From contig DIVG01000005.1 in the NCBI GenBank assembly GCA_002422425.1, forward strand, positions 1 through 64,000: a stretch of DNA of 64,000 nucleotides. Reading direction: 5' to 3'. Under the pieces are notes generated by a model. That model searched no databases. It saw only the letters and a program-made list of their open reading frames with translations, and was not told where the DNA came from. The position numbers and the translations under genes were made by a program. Every line of letters begins with the position of its first letter. The first letter of the stretch is position 1. Shown piece by piece: positions 51,665-60,939 of the stretch. The DNA comes from Akkermansiaceae bacterium UBA6138 (GTDB lineage Bacteria; Verrucomicrobiota; Verrucomicrobiia; Verrucomicrobiales; DEV007).

Positions 51665-53200
51665 ATGAAAACGCTTCGAATTTTTTTCGCCATTCTTCCG
51701 TTCCTCGGCGCTTCCCTCCGGGCGGAGGAACGAAGGCCGAACATCATCGTGATCATGGCGGATGATCTTGGTTTCGGTGATCTCTCGTGCTACGGGGCAA
51801 AGACCTTTGAGACCCCGCATATCGATGCGCTAGCGAGTGGGGGGTTGCGGTTCACGAGCGGTTATTGCACCGCCTCGACCTGCACGCCGACACGCTATTC
51901 GATGCTTACGGGCACATACGCCTTTCGGGAAAAGGGGACCGGCATCGCCCCGCCAAGTGCCCCGGCCCTCATCGCTGCCGGCACCCCTACGATCGCCTCG
52001 ATGCTGAAGTCGGTCGGCTACCGGACGGCCGTCATCGGCAAGTGGCACCTGGGGCTCGGTGGTCCCGAAGGTCCCGACTGGAATGGCGAACTGAAGCCGG
52101 GCCCGCTTGAGATAGGGTTCGACTATTCCTTTCTGCTGCCGACGACGAATGACCGCGTCCCACAGGTCTACGTTGAGAATCGCCGCGTCCTCAATCTCGA
52201 TCCCGCCGATCCGCTCTGGGTGGGAGACAAAAAGCCTGATGAGAATCATCCTACCGGACTCACGCATCGCGACACTCTCAAGATGGACTGGACTCACGGC
52301 CATAATAGCACGATTCACAACGGCATTAGTCGCATCGGATTCTACACCGGCGGCGAGGCGGCCCGCTTTCGCGATGAGGATCTCGCCGATAAATGGGTCG
52401 AGAAGTCCGTCGCCTGGATCGAGGGGAACAAAGACAGGCCTTTTTTTCTCTATTTCGCCTCTCACGACAATCACGTGCCGCGCCTCCCCCACGAACGCTT
52501 TCAGGGCGTGACTCCTCACGGATTCCGAACCGACTCCGTCGTGCAGCTTGACTGGTGTGTCGGCGAGCTGATGAAAGCGGTCGAGCGACTCGGGTTGTCC
52601 GATAAGACATTATTCGTGTTCTGCTCGGACAATGGTCCCGTCATGGACGATGGATACGCCGATGGCGCGCTCGAAAAGCGAGGCGAACATCGTGCCGCCG
52701 GTCCCTTTCGCGGAGGCAAGTACAGCGTTTACGAGGGAGGCACTCGCACGCCTTTCGTGACCCGGTGGAAAGGGACGATCACTCCCGGCCTCTCTGATGA
52801 GGTCGTCTCGACGATGGATCTCTATGCGAGTTTTGCCACTTTGACAGGAGCCGTGATGCCGCGTGATGCGGCCCTCGATACGACCGACGTGCTCGACGCG
52901 TTTCTCGGCGTGAAAAATGCGCGAGGCCGTCAGGAATTTGTGCAGCAAGACAATGGCTCCGGCGGCACCTTCGGTTTTCGTCTCGGGAATTGGAAGCTTT
53001 TGCGACACGACTCGGGGAAATCGCGCAATTTCGTGGTGGAAGAGACCCTGGGGAATATCGAGGTGCCCCGCTACCAGCTCTTTGATCTGTCCGTTGATCC
53101 CGGAGAGAGCGAGGATCTTTTTGTGACGCGTCCCGAGGTCGCTTCGCGGCTGGAGACCCGGCTGAACGAGATCATCGCATCGGGTAGGACCCGTCCCTAG
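51665..53200 (+). CDS. Exported sulfatase (type I, formylglycine-dependent)
   Basis: The protein has 511 residues with a signal peptide (about 1-20, ending L-R-A). Metal-binding D33-D34 lies in I-M-A-D-D-L-G-F-G-D. The sulfatase signature C73-T-P-T-R77 is followed by Y-S-M-L-T-G, so Cys73 is expected to become formylglycine. V-I-G-K-W-H-L-G is near 116-123. A Ca-site D-N-G motif occurs later (C-S-D-N-G-P-V, about 320). The C-terminal half ends with the usual Y-Q-L-F-D-L-x-x-D-P-x-E region. It cleaves sulfate esters from an unknown polymer or small molecule in the periplasm or outside. No formylglycine-generating enzyme is in the window. It is the last gene of the plus-strand cluster. Confidence 0.9.
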   Translation: MKTLRIFFAILPFLGASLRAEERRPNIIVIMADDLGFGDLSCYGAKTFETPHIDALASGGLRFTSGYCTASTCTPTRYSMLTGTYAFREKGTGIAPPSAPALIAAGTPTIASMLKSVGYRTAVIGKWHLGLGGPEGPDWNGELKPGPLEIGFDYSFLLPTTNDRVPQVYVENRRVLNLDPADPLWVGDKKPDENHPTGLTHRDTLKMDWTHGHNSTIHNGISRIGFYTGGEAARFRDEDLADKWVEKSVAWIEGNKDRPFFLYFASHDNHVPRLPHERFQGVTPHGFRTDSVVQLDWCVGELMKAVERLGLSDKTLFVFCSDNGPVMDDGYADGALEKRGEHRAAGPFRGGKYSVYEGGTRTPFVTRWKGTITPGLSDEVVSTMDLYASFATLTGAVMPRDAALDTTDVLDAFLGVKNARGRQEFVQQDNGSGGTFGFRLGNWKLLRHDSGKSRNFVVEETLGNIEVPRYQLFDLSVDPGESEDLFVTRPEVASRLETRLNEIIASGRTRP

Positions 53201-53224
53201 AGCGCAGCGATGGCGGCGGCGGAA

Positions 53225-54253
53225 TCACCTCCTCACCGGGGGCTCGCTGCAGAGATGGACAAAGGCCTCGCGGACCCGGGCGGTCTGAACGTCGTCCATG
53301 ATGAGGTAGGCGTCATTGCCGTCATTGCCGGCCAAGAAGTCAGTGCGTCCTTCGTCATCGACCGTGACGTGGCCTTTCGGTGAGAGGGTGAAATAATCTC
53401 GGTCGGGATAGACGGCATAGAGCACGGCGGTGAGATCCCAGGTGGGTCGGTCGTGCGGGTGGCGCGGTACGTAGGCGAGGTAGCTGTCTTTGAGGAGGTG
53501 AGGCTCGGTGTAGTTGTAATCCTCGATGAGGCTCTGCCATGGGTAGGGGGCGGCGATGCCGACCTCGTATCCGCTCCAGATAACCGGTGTGGGCCACTCG
53601 TTGGCGATCTTTTTCGCGGCCGGGATATCGAGCTTCACGTTATACTCGATGTGTTTGGTGTTGTGCGTGATCGTCTGAAACGCTCCCGCCATGAGGACGA
53701 GCCCTCTCACCTTGGCCCGGATCAGCGAGGGCCCGTCGAGCGGGGAAGCCTCGTCTCCTTTCGAATCAAGGAGTCGGGAAAAGTTCGTGAAAAAGCCAAC
53801 CTGCACCAGCATGACTGAACCGTCAGGCTGGTTCGCGAGGGTCTTGCGGATTAGCGAGACGGCCTCGGGAGCATCGATGCCTGAGACGAGATCGCGGGGA
53901 AACAGAGGGATCCCGGCGTCATCTCTGCGGTCGATCTGCCCATTAAAGCGCCCTTCATCTCTCGCGGCCCCGTCGCGCACCGCACCGACGGGAATGTCGG
54001 GAAAGCCGTACCAGGTATTCAGGGCGTCAATATAGGCGGCTGATTTGGGATGATCCTTGGTCGAAGTCACCGCGAGCAGATCGATCGCGCCCCGCCGCGC
54101 GAGCTGATGGATCATGGCGAGCGCCATGGCATCGTCGATGTCGTTGCCCATGTCGGTATCAAAGATCATTTTTACCGGATCCTTTTGCGCTGTCGCCACG
54201 GCGGGACTGAGAGAAAAAGTAAAAGCGAGCAGAGCAGAGAGGCTTCGGTGCAT
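53225..54253 (-). CDS. Exported nucleoside hydrolase (IUNH family)
   Basis: The protein has 342 residues from the ATG at 54253. The frame extends to 54355 but the added residues precede the signal peptide. The signal peptide is about 1-23 (ending A-T-A-Q). The family metal site D32-T-D34-M-G-N-D38-I-D-D41 is complete. An I-W-S-G-Y-E-V-G strand (about 216-223) and the final V-D-D-E-G-R-T-D-F region also fit. The enzyme cleaves the N-glycosidic bond of nucleosides, here in the periplasm. It converges on the sulfatase gene (24-bp gap) and is separated from metG by 161 bp, so it is probably its own transcription unit. Confidence 0.87.
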   Translation of the reverse strand: MHRSLSALLAFTFSLSPAVATAQKDPVKMIFDTDMGNDIDDAMALAMIHQLARRGAIDLLAVTSTKDHPKSAAYIDALNTWYGFPDIPVGAVRDGAARDEGRFNGQIDRRDDAGIPLFPRDLVSGIDAPEAVSLIRKTLANQPDGSVMLVQVGFFTNFSRLLDSKGDEASPLDGPSLIRAKVRGLVLMAGAFQTITHNTKHIEYNVKLDIPAAKKIANEWPTPVIWSGYEVGIAAPYPWQSLIEDYNYTEPHLLKDSYLAYVPRHPHDRPTWDLTAVLYAVYPDRDYFTLSPKGHVTVDDEGRTDFLAGNDGNDAYLIMDDVQTARVREAFVHLCSEPPVRR

Positions 54254-54414
54254 GAGTCGAGAGGAGATTGAAAGGGTGACAGGTTGGGGCGGAATTGTTT
54301 TCATGCCAAGGGGCGGGATGGCGGACGATGCGGTCGGTCTCCATGAAGAGGCCATTCAGAGAACCAAGCTAAGAAGAAGGTGCCCCGCCGTCACGGCGCG
54401 GCGAGCCGGCCCTG

Positions 54415-56454
54415 TCAGCCCACCCGCTGCCCCGGCACCGCTCCTTCGTCGGGGGAGAGAAGAAAGATGTCTTCGCCTCCGGGGCCGGCGGCGACGATCA
54501 TGCCTTCGCTGACGCCGAATTTCATTGTCCTCGGGGCCAGGTTGGCGACGACAATGACGAGTCTTCCGAGGAGGTCGGCGGGATCGTAGGCCGATTTGAT
54601 ACCGGCAAAAACGGTCCGGGTGGTTTCGCCTCCGAGACTGAGAGTGAGTTTGACGAGCTTGCGCGCTTCGGGGACTTCGTCGGCGGCGATGACGCGGGCG
54701 ACGCGGAGATCGACTTTCGCAAAATCCTCAATGGTGATCGTGGCGGCGACGGGAGCGGCGGCGAGAGCGTCTCCGGCATCGTCCCAGGCGGGCGCGGCGT
54801 CGTGGGGGGCAGCGCTTTCGGCCGCTTCTTCGCGGGACTCGTTAATGATGGCTTCGATTTTGGCGGGTTCGACCCGCTGCATCATGTGCTTGAATGTGGC
54901 GACCGGGCGTCCGGTGACGGGGGTGCCGGACTGGTCCCAGCGGGTGAGGGTTTCTCCGAAGAGTTGACCGGTCTTCGCGGCGAGTTCGGGAAGGACGGGG
55001 GCGAGATAGATGACAAGGCTGCGGAAAAGATTGAGGGCGACCGTGCAGGTATCCTGCAGTTCGCCGGCTTTTCCGGGATCCTTGCGGAGGTCCCACGGGG
55101 CGTTGGCCTCGACGTAGGGATTGGCCTGATCGGCGAGTTCCATGATCATGCGCATGGCCTTGCTGTAGTCGCCTTTCTCGTAAGCTTCGGCAATGTCATT
55201 TCCCCGAGCGGCGAACTTTTCAAAAAGGCCGCCGTCGTCGGGATAGGTGGCGGAGAGTCCGGTTTCGGCGACGAATTTGGCGGTGCGGCTCGCCAGATTG
55301 ACGACCTTGCCGACAAGGTCGCTGTTTACCCGGGCGACAAACTCCTCGAGGTTGAGATCGAGATCCTCGACGCGGGAGGAAAGTTTAGTCGCATAATAAT
55401 AACGGAGGTAGCCGGGGTGGAGATGTTCGAGATACTTGGCAGCCCGGACAAAGGTCCCCCGGGACTTCGACATTTTTTCCCCATCGACGGTGAGGAAGCC
55501 GTGAATATGGACCTGAGTCGGGAGATTAAAGCCCGCCGTCTTCAGCATCGCGGGCCAGAAGAGGGTGTGGAAATACTGGATGTCCTTACCGATGAAATGG
55601 TGAATCTCGGTCCGATCGTTCCTCCACCAGTCATCGAGGTTTTCCCCGTGACGCTTGCACCACTGGCTGGTTGTGCCGATGTAACCGATCGGGGCGTCGA
55701 ACCAGACATACCAGTAGTTGCCGGGTGAGTCGGGGATCTCAAAGCCGAAGTAGGGCGCGGGGCGCGAGACATCCCAGTTCCGCAGCGGCTCATTGAGGAA
55801 GAAGTTTCGAAGGTAGTTCGCGCTCTCGGAGGGCAGGGTTCCGGACTGGGTCCAGTCGTTGAGGAAGCCGTGAAGTTTTTCGATCTGGACAAAGAGGTGG
55901 GTCGCGGCACGGATGACCGGTTTACTTCCCGAGAGCACGCTGACAGGATCGACGAGGTCGATCGGGCCGTAGGTCTCTCCGCAGTGACCGCAGTTATCCC
56001 CGGGCTGGTCCTTAGACCCGCATTTGGGACAGGTTCCGCGAACGAAGCGATCGGCGAGGAAAACCCCTTTTTCGGTGTCAAACAGCTGGTCGATCTCCTC
56101 TTCGATGACCATATCGGCTTTCCGCAGGGCCGACCAGATCTCGTGACAGACTTCGCGGTTTTCGTCACTGTGTGTGCTGCCGTAGTGATCGAACTCGATT
56201 CCGAATCCGGCAAAGTCGCGTTGGTGAGCCTCGCTCATTTCGGCGATGACCGCCTCTTCGCTACGACCTTCGGCTTGGGCGCGGATTGAGATCGCGGTGC
56301 CATGGGTATCGTCGGCGCAGAAATAGACGCAGCGATGCCCCCGCATCCTCTGGAAGCGGACCCAGATGTCGGTTTGCAGATATTCGACGAGGTGGCCGAT
56401 GTGGATATGACCGTTGGCGTAGGGCAGGGCGGAGGTGACAAGGATCTGGCGCAT
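54415..56454 (-). CDS. metG: Methionyl-tRNA synthetase with C-terminal tRNA-binding domain
   Basis: The protein has 679 residues. The HIGH motif is H-I-H-I-G-H (16-21). A zinc knuckle C-P-K-C-G-S-K-D-Q-P-G-D-N-C-G-H-C is at about 142-158. K-M-S-K-S occurs in D-G-E-K-M-S-K-S near residue 325. A C-terminal Arc1/CsaA-type tRNA-binding domain (about 575-679) has D-L-R-V-A-R-V and a G-M-I-V-A-A-G-P strand. All active-site motifs are present. The gene follows the YnbE-YdbL fusion gene by 63 bp and may be cotranscribed with the lipid-transport module, an uncommon arrangement. Confidence 0.96.
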   Translation of the reverse strand: MRQILVTSALPYANGHIHIGHLVEYLQTDIWVRFQRMRGHRCVYFCADDTHGTAISIRAQAEGRSEEAVIAEMSEAHQRDFAGFGIEFDHYGSTHSDENREVCHEIWSALRKADMVIEEEIDQLFDTEKGVFLADRFVRGTCPKCGSKDQPGDNCGHCGETYGPIDLVDPVSVLSGSKPVIRAATHLFVQIEKLHGFLNDWTQSGTLPSESANYLRNFFLNEPLRNWDVSRPAPYFGFEIPDSPGNYWYVWFDAPIGYIGTTSQWCKRHGENLDDWWRNDRTEIHHFIGKDIQYFHTLFWPAMLKTAGFNLPTQVHIHGFLTVDGEKMSKSRGTFVRAAKYLEHLHPGYLRYYYATKLSSRVEDLDLNLEEFVARVNSDLVGKVVNLASRTAKFVAETGLSATYPDDGGLFEKFAARGNDIAEAYEKGDYSKAMRMIMELADQANPYVEANAPWDLRKDPGKAGELQDTCTVALNLFRSLVIYLAPVLPELAAKTGQLFGETLTRWDQSGTPVTGRPVATFKHMMQRVEPAKIEAIINESREEAAESAAPHDAAPAWDDAGDALAAAPVAATITIEDFAKVDLRVARVIAADEVPEARKLVKLTLSLGGETTRTVFAGIKSAYDPADLLGRLVIVVANLAPRTMKFGVSEGMIVAAGPGGEDIFLLSPDEGAVPGQRVG

Positions 56455-56517
56455 GGAAAGGGGTTTGAGGGGAAGAGAAGGGGAAAGAGGAGGGACGGTC
56501 TGCTGCCTGGTCGGGCG

Positions 56518-57072
56518 TTACTCTTCACCGGCGGCTTTTTTTTGCTCCCACCGGTAATCCTGGCCGGACTGGTTGGCGACTTCTATCCACTCGCCGGGAA
56601 AAGACTTCCGTTGCCAGTGCCGCCATTGTTCTCCGCGAACCTGATCTATCGTGACGCCCTTTTCCTCGGCTTCCCGGGCCATGAGCATCTCGCGGTCGCG
56701 GTTCTCGGCGGTGACCGTCGTTTCAACGTAGTCGCCGTATTCACCGGCCGGGCGGGTTCTGATGGAGAGAGTGCCGAGGTGGTTTTCGCCGACGAGCCGA
56801 TTGTTTTTTAACTCCTGAATCTCGGACATGCGAAGGCGTCGACTGTCCATCGCGGAGCGGAAGGCGGTCTCGGCGGTGTCTTTCTTCTTATCGACTTGTC
56901 CATGCTGATAGACATGGACGTCCATCGAGAGGTCTACCTTGATTGGCTCAGGGGTGGTTACATTGACATCGAAGGGTTTGAGGCAGGAGACAAAACTGCA
57001 GGCAAGCACGGGGAGAAGGCAGCGAGACGCGGTGTCGGTGATCCGGTATAGGATGTCTCGGTGAGGTTTCAT
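56518..57072 (-). CDS. YnbE-like lipoprotein fused to a YdbL-like (DUF1318) domain
   Basis: This 184-residue protein has a signal peptide with two possible lipobox cysteines, C25 (V-L-A-C) or C30 (V-S-C). The next 40 residues align in pattern with E. coli YnbE: a short beta region E-P-I-K-V-D-L-S-M-D-V-H-V-Y, then a charged helix. Residues about 75-175 match YdbL/DUF1318: L-K-N-N-R-L-V-G-E-N-x-x-G, A-E-N-R-D-R-E, E-K-G-V-T-I-D-Q-V-R, then the S-F-P-G-E-W-I-E-V end region. E. coli has these as separate genes after ydbH. The start ATG overlaps the stop of the large upstream gene by four bases (ATGA), so the two are translationally coupled. Confidence 0.72.
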   Translation of the reverse strand: MKPHRDILYRITDTASRCLLPVLACSFVSCLKPFDVNVTTPEPIKVDLSMDVHVYQHGQVDKKKDTAETAFRSAMDSRRLRMSEIQELKNNRLVGENHLGTLSIRTRPAGEYGDYVETTVTAENRDREMLMAREAEEKGVTIDQVRGEQWRHWQRKSFPGEWIEVANQSGQDYRWEQKKAAGEE

Positions 57073-60000
57073 CTTCGTTTTTTGGCCGACTTTTCCGTTG
57101 CCCCGGCGCTATCGAATGGGGGTTCGGGCGGGAGGGACGTTTCGCTGCCTTCGATCCGAGCGGCGGGTTTCTGCCTCGTGTTTGTCTGATTGTGTAGGTT
57201 TAAATTGAGCTCCCGGGAGCCGTAGTCTCCCGTGAAGCGGAGATTCAGTTCGCCGACGCGGCCCTGAAAATAGAGGCTGCCGGCCCCTTTGTCATACTCA
57301 AATCGTTTCAGGGTATTGATGCTCAGCTCGGCGAGGCTGCGTTTGAGGTGGTTCCATTCGGGTGGCAGATTTTCGAGGGTGGTTCCGAGTTTGGTGATGT
57401 CAAACCAACCGGGGCCGGTGGTTTGGAATTCCCCGGTCGTCTCTCCCACGACCTTGTCGCGCCCCTCCGCGATGACGTTGAGTGAGACGCGGCCTTCCAT
57501 GAGAAAGGAATCAGGGACGAGAACTTGCGTGAGTGGTCCGGTGTCCATTCCCGTCCCGGCGATCCAGGCGTCCCATTTTCCCGGATCTCTGAGATAGAAA
57601 TTAAACTGTCCTTGGGCGTAGCCGTCGTAGGACGCACCTCCGAATTGTCCGTAAACGCCGTCCGAATCGAAAGTCACCGTAATATAGAGGTCACTCGCCT
57701 CGTGCTCTTTCCATACGGCGCGCTTCAGGGTGAAGGTTTGGACGAGATTATTGTCGATTTCCTGGGTCGGAACGTTGAACTGCACGTCACCGGTCAGGCC
57801 GTAGAGATCGACTTTGTATTCGGGAAAACGGTAGACGTGATCTTCGTCGGGAATGGTGAGTTGCAGTTCGATCCTCCCACCGGACATACTGGTGGTGGCG
57901 TCGAAGGGAAAGGGAACGATCCCGATGGGAATTCCCGTCGGGGCAATCACGATTTTCCCGGCAGTGGCATTGATCGTTTTAATGATCCAGTCGGGTTTTT
58001 TGTCCGGATCGACCCCGGCCTCGATGCCGACGCTGGCACCTTCGTTCTGTTCGCGGAAATTCCGCTGGTAGTCGATCCACCAGAAGAGGCCCTGGCCGAC
58101 GTGAAGGGAGGGGCCGATGAGGTCGATCTTTTCGATTTCCTGGCGCGCTAGTCCGGCGAGAGAGAATTCGACAAAGATGGTGGGTAGAAAGGCCACCGTG
58201 ATGAAGGAGTTGTAGGGATCCTTGATCTCGATTCCGGCAAGTTCGATTTTTTGTCGTTTTTCCTCGGCGAGCAAGCCGTCGAGCGAGAGCGGCACCTCAC
58301 TGAGCCGGGTCTCGATGGCAAAGCGGAGCCCGTCGACCTGAGGGATGAGCGCCTCGAACTGCACCAGGCTTTGTGTGATCTCGACCTCTTCGATCAGCCA
58401 AGCGGGGAGGCGGCCTCGCCTCTCGGCCTGCGGACTGCTTGTGGAGAAAGGCGCGGGTTCGACAGGGGCATCGACAGGGGCATCTGCCGCATTTTCCTTT
58501 TTACCGGTGTCGGTAATCGCCTTGAGTCCTTCGCCGACGGTGAGGATGGCTCCGCTCATTTTCAGTTTGCTGATGCGCCGGGTCCGCTGGAGTTGGTCAG
58601 CGGTGAAGTCGACGGCGATCTCTTTCACGGAAAAGACATCCCCCTCGTTGAGCGGATTGATCAGGGCTGTCGCGGGAATTCCCGCGGATAGCCCGGGTGG
58701 TGCCGGTGGCCCGGTTGTCTCGATGAGCCGGGGGTGATTGCGGATTTGAAAGTCATCGAGGCGGAGGTGATACGAGTAGGGATCTACTTCGGCAGTGTGG
58801 ACGCTGTGGAGCGAAAAACTGGAGTAGATTTTCGGCACCTTCCCGACGGCAAAACTGGAGTCGGCGACGAGACGGCCGCCCGTGACATCGAGGTGGGCGA
58901 CTCGATAGAAGGGGCGGTTGCCAGGCTCGGGCTGATCGGCTCTTGGTGAGGTTGAGGCTTCAAGCCAGGCCCCGAGAGTTTCGTCGGTGAAATCGATCTG
59001 CGGGCCTTTCGCCACGACCCGGTCGATGAGACCGTTTTTCCTGAAATCAGACCAGTTTCCGGTAATGTTGGCGTATTCGACGGCGAGAAGGGTTTCGCCG
59101 GAGGTGGAAGCGCCGGGGGCGCGCAATTTGCTTTGCTCGAGAATGATGCTTTGCGCGCCGTCGGATTGGAATCCCTCATTGCCGAACTGGAGGTTTTGGA
59201 GCCCGGCTTCGATTCTGGATTCGAAATAAGGAGCGGTTTTTTCTCCCAGCGTAAGGTTCTGGACGAGGACCGTGGCGTCGGAGAGGGTGAGTTTTTCGAT
59301 CGTCCACGGGAGGGCGGGGGATGAGGACTTGCCGGGGTCGTTTTTTCCCCGACCGAAGTGACCGAGGCGGGTGGTGGAGTTGTCGCTTACGAGGACATCG
59401 AGCCCTTCAAACCGAACCTCGGAGACGGTTCGGTTGTGGACGAGCTGTCCGAGTTCAGAGACGGAGAGTTTGATGCGTCCCGCCGAGAGGAAAAGCGAAT
59501 CGTTGTCGCCGAGGGCTACCTGGTCAAAGCTGAGGGAGAGGGGGGCGTCACTTTTCCACCGTCCTTCGTTCAAGGAGAGGTTCTGAAAAGCGAAGTTGGC
59601 GGAGAACGAGAGCTCGGGAAAGGTGGGCCGGCCACCGGTTCCGTCAAAGCCGGTTACTTCGACTGATGCGCCATCCACCCGCAGCGCCTCGATGAGAAGA
59701 TCGGAGATGTTTTTTTTGGAAACGGGAGCACTCCCGGCGAGGGGAGCCGGGGCCGGAGGGGATGCTGGCGGGTCGGCAGCTCTGCGATCGCTTCCGCCGT
59801 GCTTGGCCGGAGGTTCTGCGGGATCGGGAAAAAGTCCGGGGGTAATTCGGAGAGACGGGTTCAGAAGATGGAGGGAACTGAGATGAAAACGGGAAAGGTC
59901 GGTATTGACCCTCGCCGAGGCGATGAGGCGATCGACCCGGCCGTTTTCACCTACTTCCCCAATGAGGACGTTGGTCAGGCGTAGGTTGATGGCTTCACGG

Positions 60001-60611
60001 CTGAGGCCCGACTCACCGAAATCGAGATCGCCGGCGCTGAAGTGCCAGTCGGCGGTAACTCGCGGGAATTCCTTGAAGGCAAGCGTGAGGCGGCCCTCGC
60101 GAATGGTGAAAGAGTCAGTATAAAAGGCGAGGCGACTGAGGTCAAAAGGGGCGGTTTCACCCGATCCGCCCGACGCCGGAGCGGTGAGAGCGGTGAGAAG
60201 ATCCGTGTCCAGGTTGATCTCGGCCCCCCGGAGCGCGATGGCGCGCAGCTTACCGGTCTCGCGCAACTCGGAGAAGCGATAGGTGATGACCGTTTCCGGC
60301 ACCGAGGCGAGGAGCGTTCCATTTGGCGCACCTTTCGGGCTGAGGCGCAAGTTGGAGATGCGAACTTCCCCGAGGCGGTGAAAGTGGACTTCTCCCACGC
60401 TGACGTGAAAGGGTTCGACGAGAACAGCGAGAGTCCGGTTGAGAAGTCGTGCCCGGTTGAGATAGGCGATGGATGAGATCATGCCGGCGAGGACAAGAGT
60501 CCCGGCGATAATCATGGCGGAAAGCTTTAGAAACCGCCCAAGCCACCTCATGATCCCCCGCAGTGAGCGGCGGTTTTCCACTTTTTCCTGATCTCGCGCT
60601 TCCTCTGCCAC
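57069..60611 (-). CDS. Giant YdbH-like AsmA-family protein
   Basis: The protein has 1180 residues with a GTG start. One N-terminal membrane anchor (about 33-52) is followed by a very long, mostly beta-strand region with repeated hydrophobic alternation, as expected for the lipid-conducting groove of AsmA-like/YdbH proteins. It spans from the inner membrane through the periplasm. The C-terminal 200 residues (I-N-T-L-K-R-F-E-Y-D, L-Y-F-Q-G-R-V-G-E-L-N-L-R-F-T, R-E-L-N-L-N-L-H-N-Q) match the YdbH C-terminal pattern that recruits YnbE. Middle segments are Pro/Ala-rich linkers. The E. coli protein helps move phospholipid to the outer membrane. The ATGA overlap with the fusion gene supports a stoichiometric complex. 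Confidence 0.72.
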   Translation of the reverse strand: MAEEARDQEKVENRRSLRGIMRWLGRFLKLSAMIIAGTLVLAGMISSIAYLNRARLLNRTLAVLVEPFHVSVGEVHFHRLGEVRISNLRLSPKGAPNGTLLASVPETVITYRFSELRETGKLRAIALRGAEINLDTDLLTALTAPASGGSGETAPFDLSRLAFYTDSFTIREGRLTLAFKEFPRVTADWHFSAGDLDFGESGLSREAINLRLTNVLIGEVGENGRVDRLIASARVNTDLSRFHLSSLHLLNPSLRITPGLFPDPAEPPAKHGGSDRRAADPPASPPAPAPLAGSAPVSKKNISDLLIEALRVDGASVEVTGFDGTGGRPTFPELSFSANFAFQNLSLNEGRWKSDAPLSLSFDQVALGDNDSLFLSAGRIKLSVSELGQLVHNRTVSEVRFEGLDVLVSDNSTTRLGHFGRGKNDPGKSSSPALPWTIEKLTLSDATVLVQNLTLGEKTAPYFESRIEAGLQNLQFGNEGFQSDGAQSIILEQSKLRAPGASTSGETLLAVEYANITGNWSDFRKNGLIDRVVAKGPQIDFTDETLGAWLEASTSPRADQPEPGNRPFYRVAHLDVTGGRLVADSSFAVGKVPKIYSSFSLHSVHTAEVDPYSYHLRLDDFQIRNHPRLIETTGPPAPPGLSAGIPATALINPLNEGDVFSVKEIAVDFTADQLQRTRRISKLKMSGAILTVGEGLKAITDTGKKENAADAPVDAPVEPAPFSTSSPQAERRGRLPAWLIEEVEITQSLVQFEALIPQVDGLRFAIETRLSEVPLSLDGLLAEEKRQKIELAGIEIKDPYNSFITVAFLPTIFVEFSLAGLARQEIEKIDLIGPSLHVGQGLFWWIDYQRNFREQNEGASVGIEAGVDPDKKPDWIIKTINATAGKIVIAPTGIPIGIVPFPFDATTSMSGGRIELQLTIPDEDHVYRFPEYKVDLYGLTGDVQFNVPTQEIDNNLVQTFTLKRAVWKEHEASDLYITVTFDSDGVYGQFGGASYDGYAQGQFNFYLRDPGKWDAWIAGTGMDTGPLTQVLVPDSFLMEGRVSLNVIAEGRDKVVGETTGEFQTTGPGWFDITKLGTTLENLPPEWNHLKRSLAELSINTLKRFEYDKGAGSLYFQGRVGELNLRFTGDYGSRELNLNLHNQTNTRQKPAARIEGSETSLPPEPPFDSAGATEKSAKKRR

Positions 60612-60690
60612 AGCTGAATGGTAGCCTCGGTTCTGAAGATTGCGAACGATCGTGGCGCTGAGAGAGGCGGGAGGCAGACTTCGCCTGCAT

Positions 60691-60722
60691 CGACCACTTT
60701 CGCCCCATTGCGAAAGTGGTCG
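60691..60722 (-). repeat. 13-bp inverted repeat overlapping the 3' end of tRNA-Pro
   Basis: CGACCACTTTCGC (60691-60703) and its exact inverse (60710-60722) surround a 6-base loop. The right arm includes the last bases of the tRNA gene, with its CCA. There is no U-run after it in the direction of transcription, so it is more likely a processing or regulatory hairpin than a simple terminator. Confidence 0.7.
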
Positions 60723-60793
60723 GGACGACAGGATTTGAACCTGCGACCCCTACACCCCCAGTGTAGTGCGCTACCAGGCTGCGCCACGTCCCG
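60717..60793 (-). tRNA. tRNA-Pro (GGG)
   Basis: A full cloverleaf reads on the minus strand. The acceptor stem is CGGGACG/CGTCCCG. The anticodon stem CTACA/TGTAG closes a CTGGGGG loop with anticodon GGG. The T-arm has GGTTCAAATCC. Discriminator A and CCA are encoded (60717-60720). The gene lies between ydbH-like and argC. Confidence 0.95.
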
Positions 60794-60939
60794 TTACCTT
60801 TTTCGGCGAACCTGAATTCGCAGAGCGGACAGTGTGAACGAAAAATCGGGTTCCGCAAGTGGCTTGTCTTTTAAAAAATGGCCGCAGCGGTCAGAAGTTG
60901 CTTCGACTCGCCGCGAAAGTGTGTCATGGTCGCCTGCTC

